Positions 54,349 to 64,000 of a stretch of 64,000 nucleotides of DNA are shown piece after piece (the stretch's first letter is position 1; each line of letters starts with the position of its first letter). The stretch is from Planctomycetota bacterium (GTDB taxonomy: Bacteria > Planctomycetota > Planctomycetia > Pirellulales > Lacipirellulaceae): positions 1-64,000 of the forward strand of contig JAJDED010000022.1 in NCBI GenBank assembly GCA_029259915.1. The letters are read 5' to 3'. The notes under the pieces were generated by a model that had not been told where the DNA came from, searched no databases, and was given only the letters and a program-made list of their open reading frames with translations. The position numbers were made by a program, and so were the translations under genes.

Positions 54349-55131
54349 ATGAAGCCCAAGCAGCCGATCACTGAGCCAACTGAACCCAGTCGTCGCGATT
54401 TCCTTCTCAAGTCCACAGGCTTATCCGCGGCTGGTTGCGTAGCGCTATCCGCCACGTCTGCCACCGCCGACGCCCCAACATCTCAACCCCTGATTGAGTC
54501 TGGGGATACCGTGCTATTTCAAGGCGATTCCATCACGGACGCGGGCCGAAAGCGTGACTTAGCAGCACAGCCCAACCACCAGGGGGCCATGGGAAATGGC
54601 TACGCTTGGATGGCCGCTTCCCAAATATTGGCTGGCGGGGCCAAGAAGGGACTCAAAATCTACAACCGGGGTATCAGCGGCAATAAAGTCTTTCAACTGG
54701 CAGACCGGTGGCAAGAAGATTGCCTCGCATTGAAGCCCGATGTGCTAAGCATCTTGATCGGCGTGAACGATCTCTGGCACAAACTCAATGGCAAGTACGA
54801 TGGTACTTTGGAAAAATACGAACAGGATTATCGAACTCTCCTAGACCGCACCTTGAATACATTGCCAGAAGTAAAACTGGTTGTATGCGAGCCATTCGTG
54901 CTGCGTTGCGGAGCGGTCGACGAAAAATGGTTCCCGATTTTCGACGACTATCGTGAGGCGGCACGTCGGGTGGCCGAAGCGGTTGGCGCCACGTTTGTGC
55001 CATTTCAAGCGATGTTCGACCGGGCCGTCGAATTTGCTCCACCGGAGCACTGGGCCAGCGACGGAGTGCATCCCACCCCATTCGGCAGCGCTTTGATGGC
55101 TCATTCTTGGCTCGACGTTGAATGCAGCTAA
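54349..55131 (+). CDS. Tat-exported SGNH/GDSL hydrolase
   Basis: 260 residues. A twin-arginine signal (SRRDFLLKSTGLSAAGCVALS) leads the protein, whose cysteine at the end of the hydrophobic part could also be lipidated. SGNH blocks are complete: FQGDSITDAG (catalytic Ser), NRGISGNKVF (Gly), IGVNDLWHK (Asn) and SDGVHPTPFG (Asp and His). These enzymes remove acyl or acetyl groups from esters, often on polysaccharides. It is transcribed against the ribosomal operons and splits str from S10. Confidence 0.88.
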   Translation: MKPKQPITEPTEPSRRDFLLKSTGLSAAGCVALSATSATADAPTSQPLIESGDTVLFQGDSITDAGRKRDLAAQPNHQGAMGNGYAWMAASQILAGGAKKGLKIYNRGISGNKVFQLADRWQEDCLALKPDVLSILIGVNDLWHKLNGKYDGTLEKYEQDYRTLLDRTLNTLPEVKLVVCEPFVLRCGAVDEKWFPIFDDYREAARRVAEAVGATFVPFQAMFDRAVEFAPPEHWASDGVHPTPFGSALMAHSWLDVECS

Positions 55132-55490
55132 GCTTTTGCTTGAAATGCCGGAAAATGGCACTGAGGTCCGCGACTGCTGATTATTATCCGGTTTATGCAG
55201 ATTCCAAGCCTCTTTTCTCGCCTCGAAAGCTGGGCTGTAGATGCACTGGCGCGGTCAAATCATCAAGTGCGGAAACGCACACACGAAAAAACCCCATGCC
55301 TCACTGTCTTAACCTGTCCCAATTTTTTGCAGAAATCATGCGTCGCTAGCAGTAAGTAGCTATTTGCCACCTATCTTTCTTAAGAGGCACTCGCAACTCG
55401 GAGGACTCGCCTTAGCAGGCCCCCCCGCTACGACTTTGCCATTGTCAAGAATAATTTGGCCCTAGAGACACTTTGACGGAAGTAGAAATC
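55132..55490. other. Intergenic region upstream of the MCP gene
   Basis: No gene or strong hairpin was found in this 359-base stretch. It contains a run of seven C (about 55421-55427) and AT-rich patches near 55320 and 55450. GGAAG lies nine bases before the MCP ATG at 55491; the in-frame TTG at 55473 is a weaker start. Confidence 0.5.
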
Positions 55491-56777
55491 ATGGCTGGAA
55501 TAGAAACCCCTTCATTGGCAACAGAACTTCGTCAAATAAAGCAGAAAGCTGATGGTGCCCTGATAGAGTTCGACGAAGAGTCCCTAAGAAACACGCTCAT
55601 TCGAGCCGCTGGTGACAAGCTATCGATGGTAGCTGCATCGTCGTCCCGAACTATTGATGGCCAGATCCAAGCGATTCGTCAGAGTGCTGATGACTTTGAC
55701 GCGATTTTGAGTCGCATGGACGTGGTACAGAACAACGTTCAGCAAATCGACTCCAATGTTGAAAAAGTGGTGAACGAGGCTCGCGGAAGTTCCGCCGAAC
55801 TGCAACAAGTTACCGAACGAATGCAGGTTCTCGAGGAACACTTCACCGCAATCGACGGTTTGGTGCGATCGGTTAATGAAATCGCAGACCAAACCAATTT
55901 GCTTTCACTCAACGCGACCATCGAGGCAGCCCGAGCCGGAGAAGCCGGCAGGGGTTTTGCCGTCGTGGCCAACGAAGTGAAAGAGCTTTCCGGAACCACG
56001 AAAAAAGCGAACCAAGAAATTCGCGAGACGTTAGTCCGCATCGGCGAAGCCGTCCAAGATCTGTCTGTAAGCGTTGAACAGTCTGTCCAAAAAATGCAGC
56101 AATCGATCGACGCCGTCAACGTAACCCGCGAAAGTGCGTCCAACATCAGCGAAGAGACTTCTCGATTCAGCGAACAGCTGGAAATATCTCTCGATAATTT
56201 CCACAAGCTCGACAATTCGTCTGTGGTTGTGGAAAACGAAGTACGGGAAATCAATACCATCGGAAAAACGTTTTCTTATCTCCTGGAAATGATGGTCATG
56301 CAAGGCTTAATGTCCAATTCGATCGACCCTCTGGAAAGATTGCTGCCCGTGGTCGAGCAAAGCGACTTCAAAGCCCCGAAGAGATTCACGGTTGCCGAGA
56401 AAGAATACGAACTCAAAGAGGACGATATCCTCATTTCTGCCACCGATACACGCGGAGTTATCACTTTTGCCAACAACTGCTTCTATGAGGTTGCGGAATA
56501 CGAGCCGGGAGTACTCGTGGGGCAACCCCATAATGTGATACGCCACCCCGACATGCCCAAGACCGCTTTCGCTGATCTGTGGGCGGTAATCAAAACTGGC
56601 AAGCTGTGGCAAGGATATGTAGCCAATCATTCGAGAACCAAACGGCTCTACTGGGTTAAAGCCAGTGTCTTTCCCTGTTTCGAAAATGGAAAAATTGTTG
56701 GCTACATTTCCATTCGCACCAAGCCCGAGCGGGCAAAAATCCGCCAGGCGGCCGAAGCCTATCGGTTGGTTCCCTAG
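55491..56777 (+). CDS. Soluble methyl-accepting chemotaxis protein with C-terminal PAS domain
   Basis: 428 residues and no membrane segment. The N-terminal two-thirds is a coiled-coil MCP signalling domain; its hairpin tip has [20 protein letters not shown] and [19 protein letters not shown]. The C-terminal third (about 300-425) is an Aer-type PAS domain: [40 protein letters not shown] and [16 protein letters not shown]. In Aer the PAS domain is N-terminal, so the order is reversed. It should sense redox or oxygen through a bound cofactor and pass the signal to CheA; no che gene is nearby. Confidence 0.9.
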   Translation: MAGIETPSLATELRQIKQKADGALIEFDEESLRNTLIRAAGDKLSMVAASSSRTIDGQIQAIRQSADDFDAILSRMDVVQNNVQQIDSNVEKVVNEARGSSAELQQVTERMQVLEEHFTAIDGLVRSVNEIADQTNLLSLNATIEAARAGEAGRGFAVVANEVKELSGTTKKANQEIRETLVRIGEAVQDLSVSVEQSVQKMQQSIDAVNVTRESASNISEETSRFSEQLEISLDNFHKLDNSSVVVENEVREINTIGKTFSYLLEMMVMQGLMSNSIDPLERLLPVVEQSDFKAPKRFTVAEKEYELKEDDILISATDTRGVITFANNCFYEVAEYEPGVLVGQPHNVIRHPDMPKTAFADLWAVIKTGKLWQGYVANHSRTKRLYWVKASVFPCFENGKIVGYISIRTKPERAKIRQAAEAYRLVP

Positions 56778-56800
56778 AGAATCACCCAGTACTTTTCGCA

Positions 56801-58927
56801 CTACAAAAACTTCGCCAGCACTTCGTCAGGCGCTGGGCCGTAGGTGCTTGGCTCCATAGAACAGCTCGCACGACCTTGGCTCAAGCTGCGCATGGCGCTG
56901 GAATAACCAAACAAGTTGGCCAACGGCGCCTCGGCATGTAGCACGGTGTGATTTCCCCGATTATCGGTTTTGTGGATAATTGCGCGGCGTTGCTGCAAAT
57001 CGCCGACCAGGTCGCCCACGTGTTCGTCGGGCGTGCTGATCTCCAGATTCATAATCGGTTCTAAGAGGACCGTCCCTGCTTCGCGTAAGCCTGTGTCGAA
57101 CGCCAAATTGGCGGCCGTGCGAAATGCGATTTCGGTGCTTTCGGTCTCGTGCATCTCACCCCGAAGTAGCGTGACTTTAATCCGCATAAGAGGAAAGCCG
57201 AGCACCCCGCCCCCCGGCCCTGCTGTTTCCAACTCTTCCAGCACTACCGAGAGCATCTCGCTCGGCAGCCCATGGTCGAGCGAATTGGTCACAATCGCCC
57301 CGCCGGTTGCGGTTTCAAACGGTTCGACGCGGAGTGTCACTTTTGCCGTATGCTGCACACCGTTTATTTGCCGATGGCAATGCCCATCGATTTCCACGGC
57401 CCGCTGGACCGTCTCGCGGTAACTCACCCGAGGATTATGCACCTTCACACTAAGATTGAAATCTCTTTCAAGTCGGTGCTGAATGACTTCTAAATGTAAC
57501 TCACCCATGCCGCTAATAAGCGTTTGGCCAGTTTCTTCGTTTTCGTTTGCAGAAAAAGTTGGGTCTTGCTTACGAAGCATCTCCAGCGCGTCAGCCAGCT
57601 TTTTTTTGTCAGCGGTGCTCTCTGTTTCGATAGCCATCGAAATTACGGTCTCGGGAAATTCGATTGCTTCCAGGAGTATCGGTGCGCGACTATCGCAAAG
57701 CGTGTCGCCCGTGACCGAATCCCTCAGGCCGATGATTCCGACGATATCGCCCGCTTGAGCCTGCTCGAGCTGTTCCTCTTTCTTGCTGGCATGAATTTTC
57801 CACAACTGGGCAACGTTTTCCTTTTTGTCTCGGCCCGAGTTAAGCACGCGGCTGTTGCCTTTAAGCGTTCCCGAGTAGATCCGCACCCAAGATAGATCTC
57901 CGGTCTTGTACGGAAGAATCTTGAAAACCAACGCACAGAACGGTTCTGACGGATCGGGCTTGCGTAAGGCTTTTGTGACATCCTTTGCTTGCGAACTTTT
58001 CCCGCCACCTTTCGTTTTTCCGGATGTGCCTTTACCAGCGGGAACATCTCCTTCCACCGGCGGAACTTCCAGCGGACTGGGCAAATACCGCGACACAGCA
58101 TCCAACAGCGGTTGCACACCCGCTCCGTGAAGAGCCGAACCACACAGCACGGGCTGAACTTGAAGGTGTACCGTTGCTTCGCGCAGAACGCTGTAAACCA
58201 AATCGACCGGAATCGGCTCTTCCGCCAATGCCAGTTCCATGAGTTTGTCGCTGTAGTTGGACAACTCACTAATAAGTTCCTCGCGCCACATGGCAGCCGT
58301 TTCAACTAGTTCATCGGGGATCGGCTGGGCAACTACCTCTCGGCCTTCTTTCCCACCCGGAAAAGTCAGCAATTCTTCTGTCACCAAATCGATCACGCCA
58401 CGAAATGGATTGTCGACGTGTGCCGGCCCCTGTCCCACAGGAATCTGCAATGCCACCGGCTTAGCGTCCAGCCGTTCGTGTATCTCCTTTAAAACTTCTT
58501 CAAAGTCCGCCCCTTCGCGATCGAGTTTGTTGATAAATACCAGCCTGGCCACGCGATATTTGTTGGCCTGCCGCCAGACAGTTTCGCTTTGGGCTTCAAC
58601 ACCCTCGCGAGCACTGAAAACGATCACGGCCCCATCGAGTACTCGCAGGCTGCGCTCAACTTCCGCGGTAAAATCGACGTGTCCAGGAGTGTCGATCAGG
58701 TTGATCTGTATGTCTTTCCAGGGAAACGCCACGCTGGCCGAGTAGATGGTGATTCCACGCTCCGCTTCTTCCGCATCGTCGTCGGTGGTAGTGGTGCCGC
58801 GATCGACTTCCCCCGCTCGATGCTTCGCGCCCGAGACATAGAGCATCCGCTCGGTCACCGTCGTTTTGCCCGCATCGATATGGGCAATAATGCCAAGGTT
58901 GCGCAATTTACTAAGTTCGGCAGACAT
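56801..58927 (-). CDS. fusA: Elongation factor G, EFG2-like
   Basis: 708 residues. G motifs: AHIDAGKTT, DTPGHVDF, NKLD and CGSAL. The order of domains II-V is normal, with SGMGELHLEVI and the end GYSSAMRSLSQGRASCSMEP. Two features depart from canonical EF-G: the domain IV QSGGRGQYGH-type motif is replaced by HRQINGVQHTAKV, and a Gly/Lys/Ser-rich insert (about 292-322) precedes domain II. Sequence is closer to mitochondrial EFG2 and the spd-type EFG2 proteins, which act in ribosome recycling. It follows rpsL and rpsG, where the translocase is normally encoded, so its role is uncertain. Confidence 0.9.
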   Translation of the reverse strand: MSAELSKLRNLGIIAHIDAGKTTVTERMLYVSGAKHRAGEVDRGTTTTDDDAEEAERGITIYSASVAFPWKDIQINLIDTPGHVDFTAEVERSLRVLDGAVIVFSAREGVEAQSETVWRQANKYRVARLVFINKLDREGADFEEVLKEIHERLDAKPVALQIPVGQGPAHVDNPFRGVIDLVTEELLTFPGGKEGREVVAQPIPDELVETAAMWREELISELSNYSDKLMELALAEEPIPVDLVYSVLREATVHLQVQPVLCGSALHGAGVQPLLDAVSRYLPSPLEVPPVEGDVPAGKGTSGKTKGGGKSSQAKDVTKALRKPDPSEPFCALVFKILPYKTGDLSWVRIYSGTLKGNSRVLNSGRDKKENVAQLWKIHASKKEEQLEQAQAGDIVGIIGLRDSVTGDTLCDSRAPILLEAIEFPETVISMAIETESTADKKKLADALEMLRKQDPTFSANENEETGQTLISGMGELHLEVIQHRLERDFNLSVKVHNPRVSYRETVQRAVEIDGHCHRQINGVQHTAKVTLRVEPFETATGGAIVTNSLDHGLPSEMLSVVLEELETAGPGGGVLGFPLMRIKVTLLRGEMHETESTEIAFRTAANLAFDTGLREAGTVLLEPIMNLEISTPDEHVGDLVGDLQQRRAIIHKTDNRGNHTVLHAEAPLANLFGYSSAMRSLSQGRASCSMEPSTYGPAPDEVLAKFL

Positions 58928-58984
58928 GATAATTCAAACTAAGTAGGAACGCCTTGAAATCACACTTCGTACGCGCATAAAAAA

Positions 58985-59042
58985 AGCCAGGGGGCACAGG
59001 TCAAAAGGCCTAAACCCTCTGACCTCTGACCTCCGGCCTCAC
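58985..59042. repeat. Compound palindrome between rpsG and fusA (GAGGTCA words)
   Basis: The left side GGCACAGGTCAAAAGGCCT is matched inversely by the right side CTGACCTCTGACCTCCGGCC, itself built of CTGACCT words. It fills much of the 123-base spacer. Confidence 0.6.
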
Positions 59043-59050
59043 ACTTCTTA

Positions 59051-59521
59051 TTACCACCCAAAGTGAGCAAAGGCCTTGTTGGCATCGGCCATGCGGTGCA
59101 CGTTTTCCCGGCGCGTCATCGCGGTACCTTCACGGTTGAATGCGGCGGCCAACTCATCTGCCAGTTTTTGAGGAGTCGGACGCCCCTTTTTCTCGCGAAT
59201 AGCCATCAAGATCCAACGAATTGCCAACGATTGCTGGCGGGCACGGTTCACCTGCATTGGCACTTGGTAGGCAGCACCACCCACGCGCTTCGAGCGTACT
59301 TCGATCGCTGGCTTCACATTTTCCACCGCCTGGGTAAAGACCTCGATCGGCTCTTCGTCGGGGAGACGCTGCTTGATGATATCCAGAGCATCGTAAAACA
59401 CGTTCTGAGCAACGCTCTTCTTGCCATCCCACATAAGAGAATTGATAAACTTGGCTGCTAGCAACGAACCACACTTCGGGTCCGGTTTCAATTGTTTACG
59501 ACTTGCAGTAATTCGTGCCAT
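59051..59521 (-). CDS. rpsG: 30S ribosomal protein S7
   Basis: 156 residues. [40 protein letters not shown] and [17 protein letters not shown] are S7 signatures. It nucleates the 30S head and lies between rpsL and fusA, as usual. Confidence 0.98.
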   Translation of the reverse strand: MARITASRKQLKPDPKCGSLLAAKFINSLMWDGKKSVAQNVFYDALDIIKQRLPDEEPIEVFTQAVENVKPAIEVRSKRVGGAAYQVPMQVNRARQQSLAIRWILMAIREKKGRPTPQKLADELAAAFNREGTAMTRRENVHRMADANKAFAHFGW

Positions 59522-59571
59522 GGCTTGAGAGGGGTTAAATGTGAGGGACGAGTACCGAGAGAAAACTAATC

Positions 59572-59587
59572 GGAGCCGCTTGGCTCC
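59572..59587. repeat. Perfect hairpin between rpsL and rpsG
   Basis: GGAGCC, loop GCTT, GGCTCC. Flanking GACGAGTACCGAG and CCGAATCTCGAACTC extend an imperfect palindrome across the 86-base spacer. Confidence 0.6.
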
Positions 59588-59607
59588 TCATTCCGAATCT
59601 CGAACTC

Positions 59608-59976
59608 TTAGGACTTCTTTGCTCCGTAACGACTACGAGACTGCTTGCGGCCATCCACGCCCAAGGTATCGAGCGCGCCACGTACTACTTGATAGCGGAC
59701 GCCAGGCAAATCTCGCACCCGACCACCTCGCACCAACACGATACTATGCTCTTGAAGCGTGTGGCCTTCGCCCGGAATATAAACCGTGACTTCCTTACCA
59801 TTCGATAACCGAACGCGTGTAATCTTGCGCAATGCAGAGTTCGGCTTCTTCGGCGTCATTGTGCGAACCTGCAAGCATACACCCCGCTTCTGTGGGCACT
59901 GATTAAGCACGGGCGATTTGCTAAATTTGCGCTTCGCCTTGCGGTTCTTTTTCACAAGCTGGTTAATGGTGGGCAT
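59608..59976 (-). CDS. rpsL: 30S ribosomal protein S12
   Basis: 122 residues. [40 protein letters not shown] and [20 protein letters not shown] are the conserved S12 sequence, including the KKPNS loop where streptomycin-resistance mutations fall (wild-type Lys present). Start MPT at 59976. Confidence 0.98.
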   Translation of the reverse strand: MPTINQLVKKNRKAKRKFSKSPVLNQCPQKRGVCLQVRTMTPKKPNSALRKITRVRLSNGKEVTVYIPGEGHTLQEHSIVLVRGGRVRDLPGVRYQVVRGALDTLGVDGRKQSRSRYGAKKS

Positions 59977-60054
59977 GAAACTTTCTTTCCGGGCAACTTA
60001 CTCTCTTCGATCCGCCTGGATAAGCGGGTGATACCAAACAATAGTGAATCTGCC

Positions 60055-60082
60055 AATTTACCCTACTGGCCAAAAGTGTCAA
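60055..60082 (-). promoter_or_regulatory. Predicted sigma-70 promoter upstream of rpsL
   Basis: Minus-strand TTGACA (60077-60082), a 16-base spacer and TAAATT (60055-60060), in the 148-base gap after rpoC. It would drive rpsL-rpsG-fusA from about 60047. Confidence 0.5.
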
Positions 60083-60124
60083 CCACGGCCCTTCACCTTG
60101 CAAATCGACTACGGAGCAATAAGG

Positions 60125-63100
60125 CTACTCTTCGTCGTTTGACCAGGTTTTTTCCGGCGTTTCTTCAGCCGATGGCAGCACCTCAGGGAACGTCTCGGGC
60201 AACGCTTCAGGCAGCACATCTGCTGGCAAGGTCTCAGGCAACGCAACATCAGACAGTGCCTCGGGCAACGCCTCAGGCACTGAGCCCGAGACCGCAGAAG
60301 GGGCTTCCTCCGTCTCGCCCAGCAAAGTTCCACTTGAAACTTCACCGCTAGGGAACACCTCATCCAAAGTGGCACCACCCCGATCGCCGTTAATGGCAGA
60401 TTGGCTGCCGCTTGACTGCAGAGCGGAATCCAACAGAGGGAACGATCGCTCGAGCACCCGCTCTTTTTCCGCAGCCAAGGCTTCCAGGGCCGCCGGCTGA
60501 ATTCGCACTTCCGCTTCCTGAATACTGTGGAAGCCCGTTCCCGCGGGGATAAGGTGGCCCAAAATAACGTTTTCTTTCAATCCAACCAAATAATCCGTCT
60601 TCCCAGCCAAAGCTGCTTCGGTGAGCACCTTGGTTGTTTCCTGGAAACTAGCAGCCGAGATAAAGCTGGAACTTTGCACCGAAGCCTTGGTAATACCCAA
60701 AAGCTGTGTGCTTGCCGTGGCCATCTTGGGTCGCGTGCCTTTAGCGATATCGCCTCCCAAAGCCTCGATTTGGGCATTTGCCTGTTCGAGTACGTCCTTG
60801 GGTACGATCGCGCCTTCGCTGAACTCGCTGTCGCCTTTGTGAGTGATTCGCAAGCACTTTGTTAACGCATCGTTTGCCACGCGGAAATCATGCTTATCAA
60901 TGACGCTACCAGGCAAAAGATCGGTATCCCCAGGGCTTTCGACCTGAACTTTCCGCAGCATCTGTGAGACGATGATCTCGATGTGCTTGTCGTTAATCTC
61001 TACGCGTTGGCTGCGATAAACATTTTGGATTTCGCGAGTCAGGTATTGCTGAACCGCCTCTTCCCCGGAGATGCGCAGAATATCGTGGGGCACCAAGGGG
61101 CCGTCGACCAGCGCTTCGCCTGCCCGCACCTTGTCGCTCGCATGAACCCGCAAATGCTTACTGTGAGTTACCAAGTGCTCGCGCTCGATACCCGTTTCGC
61201 TACGAACGACGATCGATCGCTTGCCGCGCTTCTTTTCGCTCATCAATTCTACTTGGCCATCAATCTCGGCAATCACTGCCGGATCTTTCGGCTTGCGAGC
61301 TTCAAAAATTTCGGTGACCCGCGGCAAACCACCCGTAATGTCTTGCGTACCCGACGCCTCGCGGGGCGTCTTGGCAACAAGCTTGCCGGGGAAAATCACT
61401 TCGCCTTCGGTGACTTCTAAGTGAGCCCGCTCTGGCATGTAATAGAAATCGAGAATCTTGCCGTCATTGGGATCCTCAACCACAATTTGGGGGTGCAAGT
61501 CCCCTTTGTGTTCCATGACTACATAGCGAGTCCTGCCACTGGGATCGAGCTCGCCACGAATGGTTTCTCCCTCGATCAAATCTTCAAAGCGAATCTTTCC
61601 GCCAGTCTCGGCCAAGATGGGAATACTGTGAGGATCCCACTCGCACAGGACCTGCCCTTCCTTTACCACAGAGTCTTCGTCTACTTTCAAAACTGCGCCT
61701 GCTGGGACTTCGTACTTTTCTGCTTCCCGACCGCGATCGTCGACCAACGCGATTTCTCCATTACGAGCCAACACCACCAGTTGCCCGGCCTCGTTGGTCA
61801 CCACCTTCAGGCGGGCGTACTTGGCGATACCGCCCTTCCTGGCCTTGATGTCGCTATCCTCAACGTCGCGTTGACCCACACCACCGATATGGAATGTCCG
61901 CATCGTCAGCTGCGTACCGGGCTCGCCAATACTTTGGGCAGCGATGATGCCCACTGCCATGCCCTCTTCCACCATTGAACCGGTAGAGAGATCCATGCCA
62001 TAGCAGAGTCGGCAAACGCCGAGCGGGGCATCGCAAGTCATCGGGCTGCGAACTTGGATTTTCTCCAAGCCCAGTTCCTCGATCTTCCGTGCAATTTCGG
62101 ATGTGATCAGCGCATTTTCGGCGACAATCACTTCGTCGGTAATCGGATTGACAATGTTTGCCCGACTGACGCGACCTTTGATTGAGTCGGCCAAACTCAC
62201 TTCGACTTTTTCGCCGCGATAAATAATCCCCTTGGTGATGCCTTGCGTAGTGCGGCAATCGTGCATTGTCACAACGACATTCTGGGCGACATCCGCCAAC
62301 TTTCTGGTGAGATAACCTGAATCCGCCGTTTTCAGCGCCGTATCGGCTAAACCTTTACGTGCGCCATGGGTACTGCTGAAGTACTCAAGAACGGTCAACC
62401 CTTCACGGAAGTTTGCTTTAATTGGCGTCTCGATAATTTTCCCCGAAGGCTTGGCCATCAAGCCTCGCATACCGCCCAACTGCCGCATCTGTTCCACGCC
62501 ACCGCGAGCACCGGAGTGTGCCATCAAAAAGATTGGGTTCACATAACCATCTTTGCGGTAATCGTTTTCCAGACCAGTCATCATCTCCGCAGTAATCTGC
62601 TCACGGGCATGCGTCCAGGCGTCCAGCACCTGGTTGTAACGCTCGACTTCGGTGATCACACCACGTTGGAATAGCTTGTTGAATTTCAGGACGGTTTTTT
62701 CCGCTTCGCCGATGATCTTTCCCTTCGTGTCCGGGGTAATCAGGTCATCGGTGCCGAAAGACAAACCACTTAGTGTACTTTGGCGGAAACCGAGTTGGTT
62801 CATGTCGTCCAACAGCTCGATCGTCGCACGACGACCCACGAATTGATAACAGTCGGAGATCACTCGTGCCAGTTCACTCGACCGCAGTGCCACGTTATAG
62901 AACGGCATTCCCTTGGGCAAAATCATGTTGAAAATCACGCGACCAACTGTCGTGTCGACACGCTTGCCGAAGCCCTGATTGGCTTCCATGTCCTCGCGGA
63001 GGCAACGGTCCTTCGGCAAGCGAAGTTTGATGGCGGCGTGCGTCGCCACTTTACCAGCCGCGTAAGCGGTTTCCACTTCGTCGAGCGAGTGGAAGATCAT

Positions 63101-64000
63101 CCCATCGCCCTTGGCGTCGGGTACCGTGGTTGTCAGGTAAAAGCTCCCCATCACCACGTCCTGCGAGGGGCTAATAATCGGTGCACCGTTGGAAGGGCTG
63201 AAAATATTGTGTGTACTCATCATCAACGTGTGCGCTTCGACTTGCGCTTCGATCGACAACGGCAAGTGGACTGCCATCTGGTCGCCGTCGAAATCGGCGT
63301 TGAATCCCTTGCACACCAACGGATGCAGGTTGATTGCGTTGCCCTCGACCAGCGTCGGCTCGAAAGCCTGGATACCCATGCGGTGAAGTGTGGGGGCACG
63401 ATTCAGCAAAACTGGATGGTTGGTGATAACCTCTTCGAGAATATCCCAAACTTCTTCGTCCTTGCGCTCCAACATCTTCTTTGCGCTCTTAATCGTGTCG
63501 GCATGACCCAGCTCTTTCAATCGACGGATGATGAATGGCTGGTAGAGCTCGAGTGCGATTTTCTTCGGCAATCCGCATTGATGTAGTTTCAATCGCGGGC
63601 CAACAACAATCACGCTACGCGCGGAGTAATCGACACGTTTGCCCAACAGATTCTCGCGGAATCTACCTTGCTTGCCCTTGATCATGTCGGTCAACGACTT
63701 CAGTGGACGATTGCTGCTTCCCAATACGGGCCGCTTACATCGATTGTTGTCGAACAGCGCGTCGACCGATTGCTGCAACATCCGCTTTTCGTTGCGAATA
63801 ATCACTTCGGGAGCGTTGAGATCAACAAGCTTTTTAAGACGATTGTTGCGATTGATAATTCGTCGGTAGAGATCGTTCAAATCGCTGGTGGCAAAATTGC
63901 CGCTATCCAAAAGGACCAACGGACGTAAGTCGGGTGGGATCACTGGAATAACGTCGAGTACCATCCACTCCGGTTTGTTGTCGGAGTCGCGAATAGCTTC
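60125..64000 (-). CDS. rpoC: RNA polymerase beta' subunit (5' end beyond window)
   Basis: 1291 residues are visible; the frame stays open to the window end, so the ATG at 63964 is internal. The active-site motif [16 protein letters not shown] is intact, as are [19 protein letters not shown], the second zinc site cysteines ([19 protein letters not shown]) and the bridge-helix/trigger-loop region with [10 protein letters not shown]. After the conserved core comes an unusual tail of about 100 residues, rich in LPEAL/LPETL repeats and acidic at the end. rpsL follows 148 bases downstream. Confidence 0.98.
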   Translation of the reverse strand, partial: EAIRDSDNKPEWMVLDVIPVIPPDLRPLVLLDSGNFATSDLNDLYRRIINRNNRLKKLVDLNAPEVIIRNEKRMLQQSVDALFDNNRCKRPVLGSSNRPLKSLTDMIKGKQGRFRENLLGKRVDYSARSVIVVGPRLKLHQCGLPKKIALELYQPFIIRRLKELGHADTIKSAKKMLERKDEEVWDILEEVITNHPVLLNRAPTLHRMGIQAFEPTLVEGNAINLHPLVCKGFNADFDGDQMAVHLPLSIEAQVEAHTLMMSTHNIFSPSNGAPIISPSQDVVMGSFYLTTTVPDAKGDGMIFHSLDEVETAYAAGKVATHAAIKLRLPKDRCLREDMEANQGFGKRVDTTVGRVIFNMILPKGMPFYNVALRSSELARVISDCYQFVGRRATIELLDDMNQLGFRQSTLSGLSFGTDDLITPDTKGKIIGEAEKTVLKFNKLFQRGVITEVERYNQVLDAWTHAREQITAEMMTGLENDYRKDGYVNPIFLMAHSGARGGVEQMRQLGGMRGLMAKPSGKIIETPIKANFREGLTVLEYFSSTHGARKGLADTALKTADSGYLTRKLADVAQNVVVTMHDCRTTQGITKGIIYRGEKVEVSLADSIKGRVSRANIVNPITDEVIVAENALITSEIARKIEELGLEKIQVRSPMTCDAPLGVCRLCYGMDLSTGSMVEEGMAVGIIAAQSIGEPGTQLTMRTFHIGGVGQRDVEDSDIKARKGGIAKYARLKVVTNEAGQLVVLARNGEIALVDDRGREAEKYEVPAGAVLKVDEDSVVKEGQVLCEWDPHSIPILAETGGKIRFEDLIEGETIRGELDPSGRTRYVVMEHKGDLHPQIVVEDPNDGKILDFYYMPERAHLEVTEGEVIFPGKLVAKTPREASGTQDITGGLPRVTEIFEARKPKDPAVIAEIDGQVELMSEKKRGKRSIVVRSETGIEREHLVTHSKHLRVHASDKVRAGEALVDGPLVPHDILRISGEEAVQQYLTREIQNVYRSQRVEINDKHIEIIVSQMLRKVQVESPGDTDLLPGSVIDKHDFRVANDALTKCLRITHKGDSEFSEGAIVPKDVLEQANAQIEALGGDIAKGTRPKMATASTQLLGITKASVQSSSFISAASFQETTKVLTEAALAGKTDYLVGLKENVILGHLIPAGTGFHSIQEAEVRIQPAALEALAAEKERVLERSFPLLDSALQSSGSQSAINGDRGGATLDEVFPSGEVSSGTLLGETEEAPSAVSGSVPEALPEALSDVALPETLPADVLPEALPETFPEVLPSAEETPEKTWSNDEE

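Noticed and set aside
55230-55440. Possible c-di-GMP riboswitch upstream of the MCP gene
   Set aside because: The conserved GEMM core and tetraloop receptor bases could not be found.

Overview
The window looks like a chromosomal segment of a planctomycete, most probably of the order Pirellulales. The evidence is the style of the gene set: a large ribosomal-protein block with an oversized L17, secreted squalene-cyclase-fold proteins, a di-haem cytochrome c peroxidase with long low-complexity linkers, EF-hand/lipoprotein hypotheticals, an EFG2-like elongation factor and a MnmE-like GTPase. This assignment is from protein recognition only; no 16S or database search was possible. No tRNA, rRNA, CRISPR, phage or insertion-sequence gene was seen.

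Layout. 1-4434 (+): the 3' part of homodimeric pyruvate dehydrogenase E1 (aceE), the E2 acyltransferase (aceF) and an exported lactonase-fold protein. 4453-7276 (-): an M50 membrane protease and an HDOD/degenerate-GGDEF regulator. 7488-10668 (+): a CBM9-like secreted protein, an RNase HII-like protein carrying two in-frame inverted copies of a repeat, and a SixA-like phosphatase. 10676-11690 (-): an outer-membrane-type protein whose signal peptide appears frameshifted. 12129-20462 (+): PYROXD2/CrtI-like oxidoreductase, sufU-sufS, two exported prenyltransferase/squalene-oxidase-fold proteins, an M48 protease, a molybdenum-carrier-like protein and fxsA. 20455-23156 (-): tpx, an aquaporin and a cytochrome c peroxidase, a possible peroxide-handling operon. 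23544-31375 (-): a TPR-like protein, the overlapping trio obgE-coaX-mnmE-like, rpmA, and secreted hypotheticals. 31630-33447 (+): a cation/proton antiporter. 33458-37245 (-): DUF3891 protein, class II aldolase, lipoprotein, small HExxH protein.

37277-64000 is translation and transcription machinery on the minus strand. In transcription order: rpoC (5' end outside the window), rpsL-rpsG-fusA, then two plus-strand genes (a soluble MCP with a PAS domain and a Tat-exported SGNH hydrolase), then rpsJ-rplCDWB-rpsS-rplV-rpsC-rplP-rpmC-rpsQ-rplNXE-rpsNH-rplFR-rpsE-rplO-secY-adk-map-rpmJ-rpsMKD-rpoA-rplQ. tuf, rpmD (L30) and infA are not at their usual places. Sigma-70-like promoters can be read upstream of rpsL, rpsJ and rpmJ.

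The most unusual feature is a set of compound palindromes, each built from short repeated words on one arm and their complements on the other. They occupy several ribosomal-operon spacers and other intergenic gaps; one pair sits inside the RNase HII-like gene without breaking its frame. Each family uses different words but the architecture is the same.
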